Below are positions 43,331 through 52,057 of a stretch of DNA of 64,000 bases, piece after piece (positions within the stretch are counted from its first letter, which is position 1; each line of letters begins with the position of its first letter). Both the position numbers and the translations under genes were made by a program. The stretch lies in assembly GCF_009834345.1 (NCBI RefSeq), contig NZ_CP035042.1, forward strand, positions 806,001-870,000. The letters run 5' to 3'. The notes under the pieces are model-generated. The model saw only the letters and a list, made by a program, of their open reading frames with translations, did not search any database and was not told the origin of the DNA. The DNA is from Billgrantia tianxiuensis. Lineage in GTDB: Bacteria > Pseudomonadota > Gammaproteobacteria > Pseudomonadales > Halomonadaceae.

Positions 43331-43353
43331 GGTCTATTTGGTAGACCAGGTCT
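43331..43353. promoter_or_regulatory. overlapping palindromes, candidate HxlR operator
   Basis: GGTCTA-TTTGG-TAGACC is followed directly by AGACC-A-GGTCT, sharing bases. Together they sit between the divergent regulator and NAD(P)-binding protein genes. Confidence 0.8.
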
Positions 43354-43380
43354 CTATTTTGAACCTAGGAGAACTTAGTC

Positions 43381-43992
43381 ATGGCAAACGTCGCTCTCAT
43401 CGGTGCTTCCGGCAACGCCGGCTCTCGTATTCTCGTGGAACTCTCCGAGCGCAGTCATATGGTGACTGCCATCGCCAGGCACCCCGAACGAATCGACAAA
43501 CTGCCGGGCGTCATGGCCCGCCATGGGGACGTTCATGACCGCGCGGGACTGGCCGATCTGCTGAGCGGCCACGATGCGGTGATCAGTTCAGTGCATTTCA
43601 CGGCCACCGATATCGATGAGCTGATTGGCGCGGTACGCGACTCCGGCGTGAAACGTTATCTGGTGGTAGGCGGCGCCGGTAGCCTCGAAGTCGCGCCGGG
43701 CCAGCGATTGATCGACCAGCCGGAGTTTCCGGCCGAGTACAAGGCGGAGGCGAGCGCAGGTGCGACTTTTCTGGAGCGTCTGCGCACCGTCGATGATCTC
43801 GATTGGACCTTCCTTTCGCCCTCGGCGCTGTTCGTGGCGGGGGAGCGGACCGGTAATTTCCGCCTTGGCAAGGATACATTGCTGAGTAATGAAAACGGTT
43901 CCAGTATTTCGTTCGAAGACTACGCCATCGCGCTGGTCGATGAGCTCGAACGTCCTGCCCACGTGCGCCAGCGCTTTACCGTGGGCTATTGA
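43381..43992 (+). CDS. NAD(P)-binding protein (atypical SDR, NmrA/YwnB-like)
   Basis: 203 residues. It begins with a Rossmann motif, NVALIGASGNAGSRILVEL, followed by VTAIARHPERIDKLPGVMAR, and has YLVVGGAGSLEVAPGQRLID and DWTFLSPSALF, as in flavin-reductase-like and YwnB proteins. It probably binds NADP and may reduce quinones or flavins. The ATG follows AGGAG. The HxlR regulator is divergent and a terminator follows. Confidence 0.9.
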   Translation: MANVALIGASGNAGSRILVELSERSHMVTAIARHPERIDKLPGVMARHGDVHDRAGLADLLSGHDAVISSVHFTATDIDELIGAVRDSGVKRYLVVGGAGSLEVAPGQRLIDQPEFPAEYKAEASAGATFLERLRTVDDLDWTFLSPSALFVAGERTGNFRLGKDTLLSNENGSSISFEDYAIALVDELERPAHVRQRFTVGY

Positions 43993-44030
43993 GCCGAGGC
44001 CGGCCCGGGGCTGCTAATGAGAGTCTCGTG

Positions 44031-44055
44031 ACCCGCCCAGGAGGCGGGTTTTTTC
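44031..44055 (+). terminator. rho-independent terminator
   Basis: ACCCGCC and GGCGGGT form a seven-base stem with loop CAGGA, then six T. It follows the NAD(P)-binding protein gene. Confidence 0.92.
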
Positions 44056-44118
44056 CATGCAGGATCCGCTAAAGTAGACGGCAGGAAGGCAACGAGGCGT
44101 CACGTAACGGGAGGGATA

Positions 44119-44604
44119 ATGGAGAGGGTGCTGGTTAGCGCCTGCCTGCTGGGCAGGCGGGTGCGCTACGATGGCGGAGCCAAGAGCCTGACCTCGGAGA
44201 TCCTCGCGAAGTGGCAGGCCGAGGGCCGGATAGTTGCGGTATGCCCTGAGGTCGATGCGGGCTTGCCCACGCCCAGGGCGCCCGCCGAGATTATTGCCGG
44301 CGATGGGGGTGGGGTACTCGCCGGTTCGGCGCAGGTCGTCGATCGCGACGGTGCCGATCTCACCGAGGTGTTTCGGCAGGGAGCCTCTCTGGCGCTCCAG
44401 CTATGCCGGGAGCATGCCATCAAGGTGGCGGTACTGACCGAGCACAGCCCTTCCTGCGGCAGCACGCAGATCTACGACGGCAGCTTCTCGGGAGAGAAAA
44501 GGGCAGGTGCGGGTGTCACCGCGGCGCTGCTTCGCCAACACGGGGTGCACGTCTTTGGCCAGCAGGACATCGTCGAGGCATGGCGGTTCTTGGAAACGCT
44601 CTAG
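44119..44604 (+). CDS. DUF523 family protein
   Basis: 161 residues. The family signature is visible: VSACLLGRRVRYDGGAKS near the N-terminus, then VCPEVDAGLPTPRAPAEI and AVLTEHSPSCGSTQIYDGSF, with conserved cysteines at those sites. The biochemical role of DUF523 is not settled. It stands alone, with a terminator upstream. Confidence 0.92.
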   Translation: MERVLVSACLLGRRVRYDGGAKSLTSEILAKWQAEGRIVAVCPEVDAGLPTPRAPAEIIAGDGGGVLAGSAQVVDRDGADLTEVFRQGASLALQLCREHAIKVAVLTEHSPSCGSTQIYDGSFSGEKRAGAGVTAALLRQHGVHVFGQQDIVEAWRFLETL

Positions 44605-44692
44605 CAGGCAGGTAAGGAAAAGCGAACTGGCTCACGAAGTGAACTGCATTCTGCTATAAGCCACGTTACGGAAAGGCACTCAAGGAAACGAC

Positions 44693-45691
44693 ATGGCCTC
44701 CATTCGCCGTGAGCTGGTGGGGTTGATCGATCAGGACGCCATACCTCGCGAGCAAGTGATGCGGGCGGTTGCGCTTTCAGGACTCCATCCCACGGGGCGG
44801 GCCTGGAGCGTATTCCTGGATCGGCTGCTGCTGTGGCTGGGCACGCTGGCGCTGACCTGTGGGCTGCTGTTTCTCGTCGCCTACAACTGGACCGAGATGG
44901 GACGCTGGCTGCGCTTCGGGCTGGTGCAGGCGGCACTGTTGGCGGCCATCGGCGTCCATTGGTGGGCCGCCGGGCGCGGCGGAGCGGATGACGGCGTAAA
45001 AGCAGCCATAGTGGCGCGGGTGGCACTCATGTCAGCCTCGCTGCTGCTGGGTGTGCTGCTGGCTCTGTTCGGCCAGGTGTACCAGACCGGTGCCGATCCT
45101 TGGCAGCTGTTCTTCTTCTGGGCCGTGCTGATGCTGCCCTGGACCCTGGTGGCGCGTTTCGATGCGCTCTGGGTGCTGTGGCTGGGGTTGTTCAATCTTT
45201 CCCTCGTGCTTTATTTCCGCACCTGGGGTGGTGCGTTCGGTGCGTTGTTCGCCAGCGACACTGCCGCCCTGTGGGGGCTGTTCGCGCTCAATACCGTGGC
45301 GCTGGTGCTGTGGGAGTTGGGCGCCCGGCGTTGGCAGTGGCTCTCGGCCGGATGGGCCACGTGCCTGCTGGCGCTGGGCAGCGGCATTCCCCTGACCCTG
45401 TTGGTGATTGTCTTCATCTTCGATGAGCGGACCGGCTTCTCGCCTGCCGTGCTGATATACCCATTCTGGTTGGCGGCGCTCTACGCGATCTATCGCCATT
45501 GGCGGCCGGATCTGTTCATGCTGGCGGGCGGCTGTCTGTCGGTGATTGCGGTGGTTACCCTGTTCCTGGCCCGGCACCTGCTGTGGCAGGCCGAAGCCGG
45601 CGGCTTCCTGCTGCTGGCCGTGGTGGTACTGGCGCTGGGGGCCGCGGCAGTGGTCTGGCTCAAGCGGCTTCAGGTGGAGATGTCGGCATGA
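44693..45691 (+). CDS. DUF2157 membrane protein
   Basis: 332 residues. An N-terminal cytosolic stretch (RRELVGLIDQDAIPREQVMR) precedes about nine transmembrane helices, beginning LLLWLGTLALTCGLLFLVAY. It is the first gene of a three-gene unit with DUF4401 and GDYXXLXY proteins. The start of the next gene overlaps its stop (ATGA, 45688-45691). The function is unknown. Confidence 0.9.
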   Translation: MASIRRELVGLIDQDAIPREQVMRAVALSGLHPTGRAWSVFLDRLLLWLGTLALTCGLLFLVAYNWTEMGRWLRFGLVQAALLAAIGVHWWAAGRGGADDGVKAAIVARVALMSASLLLGVLLALFGQVYQTGADPWQLFFFWAVLMLPWTLVARFDALWVLWLGLFNLSLVLYFRTWGGAFGALFASDTAALWGLFALNTVALVLWELGARRWQWLSAGWATCLLALGSGIPLTLLVIVFIFDERTGFSPAVLIYPFWLAALYAIYRHWRPDLFMLAGGCLSVIAVVTLFLARHLLWQAEAGGFLLLAVVVLALGAAAVVWLKRLQVEMSA

Positions 45692-46989
45692 CACTCAGGG
45701 ACAGGCTCGCCCAGGCCGGTATCGACGTTACGCAAGGCGAAGGCTCGCCAGCCCTTGAGACGCCTTGGTTCGTGCGGGCACTGCAGGCGTTCTCGGGCTG
45801 GCTCGCCGCCCTGTTCCTGCTCGGTTTTCTTGCCATGGGGGCGGTGTTCGTGCTCGACAATAGCGCTGCCGCCGCCACCCTGGGACTGGTCATGATCGCC
45901 GGTGCTTTCATGGCGCTGCAGAAGGCCAAGGGCGACTTCCTGGAACACCTGGCGCTGGCCGCGAGCCTGGCGGGGCAACTGCTGGTGGCATGGGCAATTG
46001 CCTCCCTGCTGGAGGGCACCACCGTCGGCCTTTGGTGGTCGCTGCTGGTGCTGCAGGTTGCGCTCGCCCTGGCGATGCCGAGCCTCACGCATCGTGCATT
46101 TTCCGCCTTTGCCGCCGGCCTGGCGCTCTATCTGGCCCTGGCAGAGGGGATCGCCGTGCCCTCCATGGCCGTTGGCCTGGTGCTGCTGGCGCTGGTCATA
46201 CTCTTTCTCAACGAGTTTCGCTGGTTGGCCCGAGTACGGACAGTGGAGGCGCTAGGCCTCGGCCTGCTGCTTGGCCTGGTGGCGATCCAAATCACGGCAT
46301 ACCTTGGCCAGCCGCTGCTCGGCTGGCGTAACGATGCCGGCTCCGGTTTGGCCTGGTTGGAACCCTGGGCCGGAAATATCCTGGCCGTGCTGGCGCTCTT
46401 GCTGCTGCTCCGGCAGCTCTTCAAGCGTCATGCCCAGGCCATGGTGCCGAGCGTTCGCATGGCCGCCTATGGTGCCGTGGTGCTCTTGCTGCTGCTTTCG
46501 CTGCAGGCCCATGGCTTGATCCAGAGCGTCGTGATGGTGATGTTGGGCTTTGCCATTGGCCACCGTCTGGTGGTGGGGAGCGGAGTGCTGCTGTTGCTGC
46601 TCTCCATCGCGAATTATTACTACTGGCTCGAGGCGACCCTGCTGAGCAAGGCCTTGACCCTGTTTGCCCTGGGTGGACTGCTGCTAGCGATTCGCTGGGT
46701 GTTGCGCCGCTGGTGGCCAATCGAAGGAAAGGACGATGGCAGGGCCGATGCGGGGAGGGAGCAAGCCAATGATTGCGACAGACAAGCTCGACAGGGTCGT
46801 GGTAGTAGCCGCCACCGTGCTGATTCTGGCGCTGGTCAACTGGAGCATCTGGGCCAAGGAGCGCCACCTGGCCGAGGGCGAGGTGGTTTACCTGGAGCTG
46901 GCGCCGGTGGATCCGCGCTCGCTGATGCAGGGCGATTATATGGCACTGAATTTCGAGATCGGCAACCAGATCCAGGATGCGCTGTATAA
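45688..46989 (+). CDS. DUF4401 membrane protein, 3' end probably frameshifted
   Basis: About ten transmembrane helices run from ALQAFSGWLAALFLLGFLAM to ALTLFALGGLLLAIRWVLRR, ending near 46710, which is the usual extent of the family. The frame then runs on to 46989 in low-complexity Gly/Arg/Ala sequence that overlaps the next gene by 221 bases. One extra G in GGGG at 46752-46755 would end the protein as DAGEGASQ with a TGA at 46770-46772, giving the ATGA overlap with the next gene seen elsewhere in this operon. The extension is therefore suspect. Confidence 0.88.
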   Translation: MTLRDRLAQAGIDVTQGEGSPALETPWFVRALQAFSGWLAALFLLGFLAMGAVFVLDNSAAAATLGLVMIAGAFMALQKAKGDFLEHLALAASLAGQLLVAWAIASLLEGTTVGLWWSLLVLQVALALAMPSLTHRAFSAFAAGLALYLALAEGIAVPSMAVGLVLLALVILFLNEFRWLARVRTVEALGLGLLLGLVAIQITAYLGQPLLGWRNDAGSGLAWLEPWAGNILAVLALLLLLRQLFKRHAQAMVPSVRMAAYGAVVLLLLLSLQAHGLIQSVVMVMLGFAIGHRLVVGSGVLLLLLSIANYYYWLEATLLSKALTLFALGGLLLAIRWVLRRWWPIEGKDDGRADAGREQANDCDRQARQGRGSSRHRADSGAGQLEHLGQGAPPGRGRGGLPGAGAGGSALADAGRLYGTEFRDRQPDPGCAV

Positions 46990-47305
46990 AAGGCGCTGGC
47001 AGAGCGGGGAACTGAATGCCGCCGATGGGCATGTGGTCGTCCGCCTGGATGCGCAGCGCGTGGCGCATTTCCAGCGCCTGGGCGCGAGCAACGATTCCCT
47101 TGCCGCCGACGAGATGCGCCTGCGCTACCGGATGCGCAATGGCCGCGTGCGGTTCGCCACCGACGCCTTCTTCTTCCAGGAAGGCCACGCCGAGCGCTAC
47201 GAACCCGCACGCTACGGGCAGTTCCGCGTCAACGAGCGCGGCGAGCCGCTGCTCGTCTCCATGCACGATGCGGAGTTGGAGCTGCTCGGGGAGATGGAGC
47301 GGTAG
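46769..47305 (+). CDS. GDYXXLXY domain protein
   Basis: 178 residues from ATG 46769, with GGAGGGAG upstream. A single N-terminal transmembrane helix (VVVVAATVLILALVNWSIWA) is followed by a periplasmic domain with the family motif GDYMALNF (residues 55-62). It completes the DUF2157-DUF4401-GDYXXLXY unit seen in many bacteria. The role is unknown; the gene order suggests the three proteins form one membrane complex. Confidence 0.92.
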   Translation: MIATDKLDRVVVVAATVLILALVNWSIWAKERHLAEGEVVYLELAPVDPRSLMQGDYMALNFEIGNQIQDALYKRRWQSGELNAADGHVVVRLDAQRVAHFQRLGASNDSLAADEMRLRYRMRNGRVRFATDAFFFQEGHAERYEPARYGQFRVNERGEPLLVSMHDAELELLGEMER

Positions 47306-47320
47306 CGTCTTCACTGTGCC

Positions 47321-47470
47321 TCACCGCCGTGTATCGTACCGACATCGACGGATAGCGCGCTGGCGTTCGCGCTCGCGGCGGCGCTGACGGGCCAGGGCGT
47401 TGCCGTTGGCCAACAGGACAAGGAACTCGAGCTCCGCCTCACTGAGCGGCTCGCGCTTGGGTCGCGTCAT
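47321..47470 (-). CDS. small basic hypothetical protein
   Basis: A possible 49-residue protein, starting MTRPKREPLSEAELEFLVLL and ending in a very basic tail (ARQRRRERERQRAIRR). GGAG lies nine bases upstream. The frame extends to 47569, but the extra part is hydrophobic and unconvincing. It occupies the 294-base gap between the GDYXXLXY and exporter genes. No homology is recognised and it may be spurious. Confidence 0.35.
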   Translation of the reverse strand: MTRPKREPLSEAELEFLVLLANGNALARQRRRERERQRAIRRCRYDTRR

Positions 47471-47599
47471 CCAGAGGCTCCAACTGAAGAGGGTCTGGCC
47501 GACGATAACGAAGACAGGTGTCAAACGAGTGACGATGGCGTGCCGGTCGGCGCTGATGCATGATGGCATTCGTCCCTCCTCGACTCAGGCAGGAAAGCC

Positions 47600-48216
47600 A
47601 TGCCCCTGGAAAGTGCGCTGCTTTATCTCGTGGCCATCTTCGTCTTCGCCGTTACCCCCGGCCCCGGGGTGTTCGCCCTGCTGGCACGAGGCATGACCTC
47701 TGGGGCGCGGGTCTGCGTGCCGTTGGCACTGGGTATGACCCTCAGCGACCTGCTCTACCTGCTGCTGGCTTTCTACGGCCTGGCGGCCATCGCCGAGAAC
47801 TGGAGCGAGGCCTTCACGGTGATCCGCTACCTTGGTGCCGCTTACCTGCTCTACCTGGGCTGGAAGATGTGGACCGCTCCGGTCGAGGTTGAACCGCTGG
47901 CGCCCGAGCAACAGCGGGGGATGCCGTGAAGAGTTTCCTGCAGGGCTTTCTGATCTCCGCCTCCAACCCCAAGGTGATTCTCTTCTACATCGCTTTCCTG
48001 CCCACTTTCATTGATCTCACTACCCTGGCTTCTCGCGACATGGTGCTGGTGGTCGGGCTCACCTTCGTCAGCCTGATGGCGGGGCTGATGCTGGTAGCCT
48101 CCGGCGCCTCGAGCGCACGGCGCTTCCTGCAGACCAAGCGTGCCATGAAAGGCGCCAACCGCTCCGCAGGCACACTGATGGTCGCTGCCGGCGCCTTCCT
48201 GATTGCCAAGGGGTAA
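47600..48216 (+). pseudogene. LysE/RhtB family exporter, frameshifted
   Basis: The first half (LYLVAIFVFAVTPGPGVFAL through LGAAYLLYLGWKMWTAPVEV) ends at a TGA at 47927-47929. The second half (KSFLQGFLISASNPKVILFY to GTLMVAAGAFLIAKG) starts four bases earlier in another frame. An extra G in GGGGG at 47916-47920 fuses them as EQQRGDAVKSFLQGF, giving about 206 residues with six transmembrane helices, the normal length. The family exports amino acids such as homoserine lactone-like compounds. It may be intact in the organism. Confidence 0.87.
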
Positions 48217-48284
48217 GAACTGACGAGTTGGAACGGCTCGGGGAAAGGGAGCCGGTAAACGCGGGTACAACGACAGGAGTCATC

Positions 48285-49037
48285 ATGGAGCTGCGTATCG
48301 TCAGACGCCTCATTCCCGAATGGGGCACCACTTATGGCCCGCCTGGGGAGGGACCTTTTCCCGCCGTCATGATACTGCATGGCTCAGAGGGGGCCTGGTC
48401 CGGCTGGAGCCATCGCAACGCCGTGATACTGGCTGCCCATGGCTTTCTAGCCTTTCCTTTTGGCTACTCCAGCGGCGGTAATGCCTGGAACGCGGGAAGC
48501 ATCGTCGATCATTCGCTCGAGCGCAGCGTTGAGGCCTTGGCTGCGCTGCGTGCCTTTTCGTATGCCGGCCCACGAGTGGGGCTTTATGGTGTCTCGCGTG
48601 GGGCCGAGCATGCGTTGCTTCTCGCTTCATTGATGGCCAAGGAGAACAAGACGGGACTTCCCGAGGCCGTTGCGGTGCATAGCCCTCCCGATGTGGTCTG
48701 CGGAGCCTTCGACTCTCGCAGCTATCGTGACTCCGGTGACCCAGGTTGGCAGGCCTGGGACGCGAGCAAGCGCGCCTGGACATGGCGGGGCGAGGGGCTA
48801 ATGCCCACGACACCGATCGAAGTGGAGCAGTATCCCGGACCGCTATTTCTTTCCCATGGCACACGAGATCGGATGTGGTCGGTGGAGATGACGAGGCGAC
48901 TAGAGCAGCGTCTGAAGGCACACGGGCACCAACCTGAAGTGCGCTACTACGAGGGAGAAGATCACATACCAGGTAGTGCCGGAGAAAATCTCCATCATGA
49001 GTATCTGGTCGATTTTTTCGAGAAGCATCTTTGCTAG
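48285..49037 (+). CDS. alpha/beta hydrolase (BAAT/dienelactone-type)
   Basis: 250 residues from ATG 48285, with AGGAG upstream. The oxyanion region is [20 protein letters not shown] and the nucleophile elbow is [17 protein letters not shown], Ser-centred in GVSRGAE. An acidic residue and His near the C-terminus occur in [12 protein letters not shown] and [10 protein letters not shown]. This outline fits acyl-CoA thioesterase/bile-acid-CoA-type hydrolases; the substrate is unknown. There is no signal peptide. It lies 68 bases after the LysE gene. Confidence 0.85.
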   Translation: MELRIVRRLIPEWGTTYGPPGEGPFPAVMILHGSEGAWSGWSHRNAVILAAHGFLAFPFGYSSGGNAWNAGSIVDHSLERSVEALAALRAFSYAGPRVGLYGVSRGAEHALLLASLMAKENKTGLPEAVAVHSPPDVVCGAFDSRSYRDSGDPGWQAWDASKRAWTWRGEGLMPTTPIEVEQYPGPLFLSHGTRDRMWSVEMTRRLEQRLKAHGHQPEVRYYEGEDHIPGSAGENLHHEYLVDFFEKHLC

Positions 49038-49085
49038 CTTGCATGCATATGGTGTCGACAAGCTTTATGAAAAAGGAGAGCAGCC

Positions 49086-49726
49086 ATGCACGGCCCCGAG
49101 CCTACGGACCCGCACCCCATGGCCGGGTTTCCCCAGGTGGTTTCATCAAGAACGTGATCAAGAGCCCGAATATCATCGTTGGCGATTACACCTACTACGA
49201 TGACCCCGAAGATTCAGAAAATTTCGAGCGCAACGTGCTCTATCATTATCCATTCATTGGCGACAAACTGATCATCGGCAAGTTTTGCGCCATCGCCCGG
49301 GACGTGAAGTTCATCATGAACGGGGCGAACCACAAGCTCTCGGGGCTCTCCACCTATCCATTCCAGATCTTCGGCAATGGCTGGGAAAAGGTCATGCCGC
49401 AGTCGAGCGAGCTGCCCTACAAGGGCGATACCGTCATTGGCAACGATGTGTGGATAGGCTACGACGCCCTCATCATGCCTGGCGTGAAAATCGGCAATGG
49501 TGCCATCGTGTCGTCGCGCTCGGTGGTGGTGAAAGATGTGCCGCCCTATACCGTAGTGGGAGGAAACCCGGCTCGCCCCATCAAGCAGCGCTTCTCGCCG
49601 GAAGTGATCGAAAGGCTACAGGAAATTGCTTGGTGGGATTGGCCGGTAGAAAAGATAACCCTCCACCTGCCCCTCATCGTGGCGGGAGATGTGGAGGCGT
49701 TACGACAGGGTGGGTTGAACGAATGA
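49086..49726 (+). pseudogene. Vat-type xenobiotic O-acetyltransferase, frameshifted near its start
   Basis: The N-terminus [18 protein letters not shown], typical of Vat/CatB-like enzymes, starts at ATG 49086 behind AAGGAG and then shifts at about 49139-49143. The rest of the protein ([20 protein letters not shown] through hexapeptide repeats [34 protein letters not shown]) is in another frame that reads from 49031. One added base in GGTTT joins the parts. The active-site His lies in NGANHKLSG. The family acetylates streptogramin A antibiotics and related compounds. It is probably intact in the organism. Confidence 0.85.
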
Positions 49727-49745
49727 GCGTATAGCAGGCAGAAAT

Positions 49746-50186
49746 ATGAACCGACCGCTATGCCACAAGATTCTGATCGTTGCCGAGATGCTTCTGCTGG
49801 CGCTGCCGGTGAGCGTGTTCTGCCTATTTTTCGGCTTGGCCTTGCTCATGACGGTGGGATTTCCCTGGGGGCTGGAAGAGCTCGCGATCATGCTCTTCGC
49901 TGTGGTCGGCATGCTGGGTATCGTGGGGCTGTGGTGTGCCGCGGTCACTTACCTGGCCCGGCGGGCGCGGTCCATCTGGTGGTGGCGAGCCGCCTGCGCG
50001 GGAGCTGGGTTGGTAACCGTTTCCTTGATGCTGTTCTGCCTGATCGCCTTCGGCTGGGAGCTGCCGGAGTGGGGGATCATCATTGCCCTGGGCGTCTTTG
50101 CCAGCCCGCTGCTGGTACCCTTTTTCCACTTGGCCTACCTGCAGCGAACGCCCCGGGAGCTTCTGTCTACTCAGGTACAGCAATGA
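49746..50186 (+). CDS. hypothetical membrane protein
   Basis: 146 residues with four likely transmembrane helices: LIVAEMLLLALPVSVFCLFF, IMLFAVVGMLGIVGLWCAAV, ACAGAGLVTVSLMLFCLIAF and WGIIIALGVFASPLLVPFFH. No family assignment is possible. It starts 19 bases after the acetyltransferase gene and may share its transcript. Confidence 0.75.
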   Translation: MNRPLCHKILIVAEMLLLALPVSVFCLFFGLALLMTVGFPWGLEELAIMLFAVVGMLGIVGLWCAAVTYLARRARSIWWWRAACAGAGLVTVSLMLFCLIAFGWELPEWGIIIALGVFASPLLVPFFHLAYLQRTPRELLSTQVQQ

Positions 50187-50259
50187 CCTTTGCGGTAAGC
50201 TCGAATTTCGGCAGCCGGTATGCAGCAGACGGCATATTGAATTTACAAGGAGTTGACTC

Positions 50260-50892
50260 GTGGAGTGGTGGACCTGGATGACCTTCGTCGGGGTGATAAC
50301 GGCCCTGATCATTTTCCCGGGGCCGGTGGCGCTGCTGTGTACCACGCATGGCCTGCGTTTCGGGCGGCACCGCGCCTTCGCAACGGTGCTGGGCGGCGGT
50401 GTGGCTTCACTGGTGTTGATGACGCTTTCCGCCTTGGGGCTTGGTGCCGTGCTCGCCACCTCGGAAACGGCTTTCTTCGTGCTGAAACTGCTGGGCGGCG
50501 CCTATCTGATCTATCTGGGCTTGCAGGCCTGGTTGGCCAAGCCTCAGTCGCCGCTGGCCGATGCGCCAGCGGCGGTGAAGGGTCAGTCCGTACCCGCCAT
50601 GTTCCGCCAGGGATTCTTGGTGGGTATCGGCAACCCGAAGGACCTGCTGTTCTTCGCTGCCCTGTTTCCCAACTTCATCACCATCGGCGAACCGCAATTG
50701 ATTCAGTTCGTCATCCTGGCGCTGACCTGGCTGGTCATCGACACGACCTTGATGACGCTCTACGCCACTCTGGGGTCGGGGCTGGGCCGCTGGTTCGATA
50801 GCCCCGGCAGGATGCGGGCGTTTCATCGCACTACCGGGGGCTTGTTCCTGGGCGCCGGCGGCACGTTGATCGTCTCGAGCGCCAATCGGTGA
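50260..50892 (+). CDS. LysE/RhtB family exporter
   Basis: 210 residues from GTG 50260, with AAGGAG 7 bases upstream. LysE features include FVGVITALIIFPGPVALLCT near the N-terminus, LLGGAYLIYLGLQAWLAKPQ and FRQGFLVGIGNPKDLLFFAA. About six transmembrane helices export amino acids or related compounds. It is intact, unlike the copy at 47600, and is a second LysE-type gene in 3 kb. Confidence 0.92.
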   Translation: MEWWTWMTFVGVITALIIFPGPVALLCTTHGLRFGRHRAFATVLGGGVASLVLMTLSALGLGAVLATSETAFFVLKLLGGAYLIYLGLQAWLAKPQSPLADAPAAVKGQSVPAMFRQGFLVGIGNPKDLLFFAALFPNFITIGEPQLIQFVILALTWLVIDTTLMTLYATLGSGLGRWFDSPGRMRAFHRTTGGLFLGAGGTLIVSSANR

Positions 50893-50943
50893 GTGCGACA
50901 TTACCAATCGCCAGCTTTCCCATTGCGGCATCGGCCGGGGATG

Positions 50944-51954
50944 TCAGAACCCTTCCAGGACGATCTTGCCTTGGGTGCGACCGCTCTCGACCAGCGCATG
51001 AGCACGGCGCAGGGTCTCGACGTTCAGGCTGCCGAAGCGCTCGGATAACGTGGTGCGGATAACGCCCTTGTCCACCAGTTCGGCCACGCGGGTGAGCAAC
51101 TCATGCTGGCGCACCATGTCCGGTGTCTGGAACATCGAGCGGGCGAACATCATCTCCCAATGCAGCGACAGGCTCTTGGGTTTCATTGTCCTCACGTCAA
51201 GCGGTTCCGCCGGGTCATCGATGAGCACCAGCCGCCCTTGAGGTCGCAGGGCCTCGACCAGTTGGGCGAAGTGACTCTCGGTGTGGGTAAGGCTCGCCAC
51301 CATGTCGACCTCGGGAATTCCCACGCGGGCGAGTTCCTCGGTGAGGGGCCGACGGTGGTCGATGACGTGATGGGCGCCCAGTTCGGTCACCCACTGCTGC
51401 GATTCCGGCCGCGATGCGGTACCGATGACGGTCAGCCCCGTCAGTCGACGCGCCAACTGGGTGAGAATCGAGCCGACCCCACCCGCTGCGCCAACGATCA
51501 ATAGGCTTTGGTTCGTACCGCCGCCCTCAGCCACGCCGAGGCGGTCGAAGAGCAGTTCCCAGGCCGTTATCGAAGTCAGCGGCAGCGCCGCAGCCTGGGC
51601 GAAATCGAGTGTGGCGGGCTTGGGGCCGGCGATGCGCTCGTCGACCAGGTGCAGCTCGCTGTTGCTGCCCGGGCGGGTGATGTCCCCGGCGTAGAACACT
51701 TCGTCGCCGGGACGGAATCGACTGACCGCAGAGCCCACGGCCCGTACAACGCCTGCGGCATCCCAACCGAGAACTCGTGGCTCGTTGACCGGTGCGTTGC
51801 GTCGCACCTTGGTGTCGACCGGGTTGACCGAGACGGCTCGGACTTCGACCTGGAGGTCGTGGGGGCCAGGCTCGGGCTCGGCCAGGGTGATTTCGACGAG
51901 TGCATCGTCAGCTTGGATGGGCAGGCCGTGCTGGGTATAGGCAATGGCTTTCAT
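50944..51954 (-). CDS. zinc-type alcohol dehydrogenase-like / quinone oxidoreductase
   Basis: 336 residues from ATG 51954, with GGGAG upstream. It is MDR superfamily, QOR branch: [35 protein letters not shown], and the NADPH-binding [20 protein letters not shown]. The catalytic-zinc ligands of true alcohol dehydrogenases are absent, so a quinone or enone reductase is likely. It is divergent from a LysR gene at 52058 with a gap of about 100 bases, its probable regulator. Confidence 0.93.
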   Translation of the reverse strand: MKAIAYTQHGLPIQADDALVEITLAEPEPGPHDLQVEVRAVSVNPVDTKVRRNAPVNEPRVLGWDAAGVVRAVGSAVSRFRPGDEVFYAGDITRPGSNSELHLVDERIAGPKPATLDFAQAAALPLTSITAWELLFDRLGVAEGGGTNQSLLIVGAAGGVGSILTQLARRLTGLTVIGTASRPESQQWVTELGAHHVIDHRRPLTEELARVGIPEVDMVASLTHTESHFAQLVEALRPQGRLVLIDDPAEPLDVRTMKPKSLSLHWEMMFARSMFQTPDMVRQHELLTRVAELVDKGVIRTTLSERFGSLNVETLRRAHALVESGRTQGKIVLEGF

Positions 51955-52057
51955 GAGGTCTCCCGGTTGTTGCGTGGTAAGGTCCACCAATGCTGCAACG
52001 CTGCGCGGCGCAGAAACACCGCGCTAGCCGAACAACACTTTCAAGGGAGAGCGGAAA

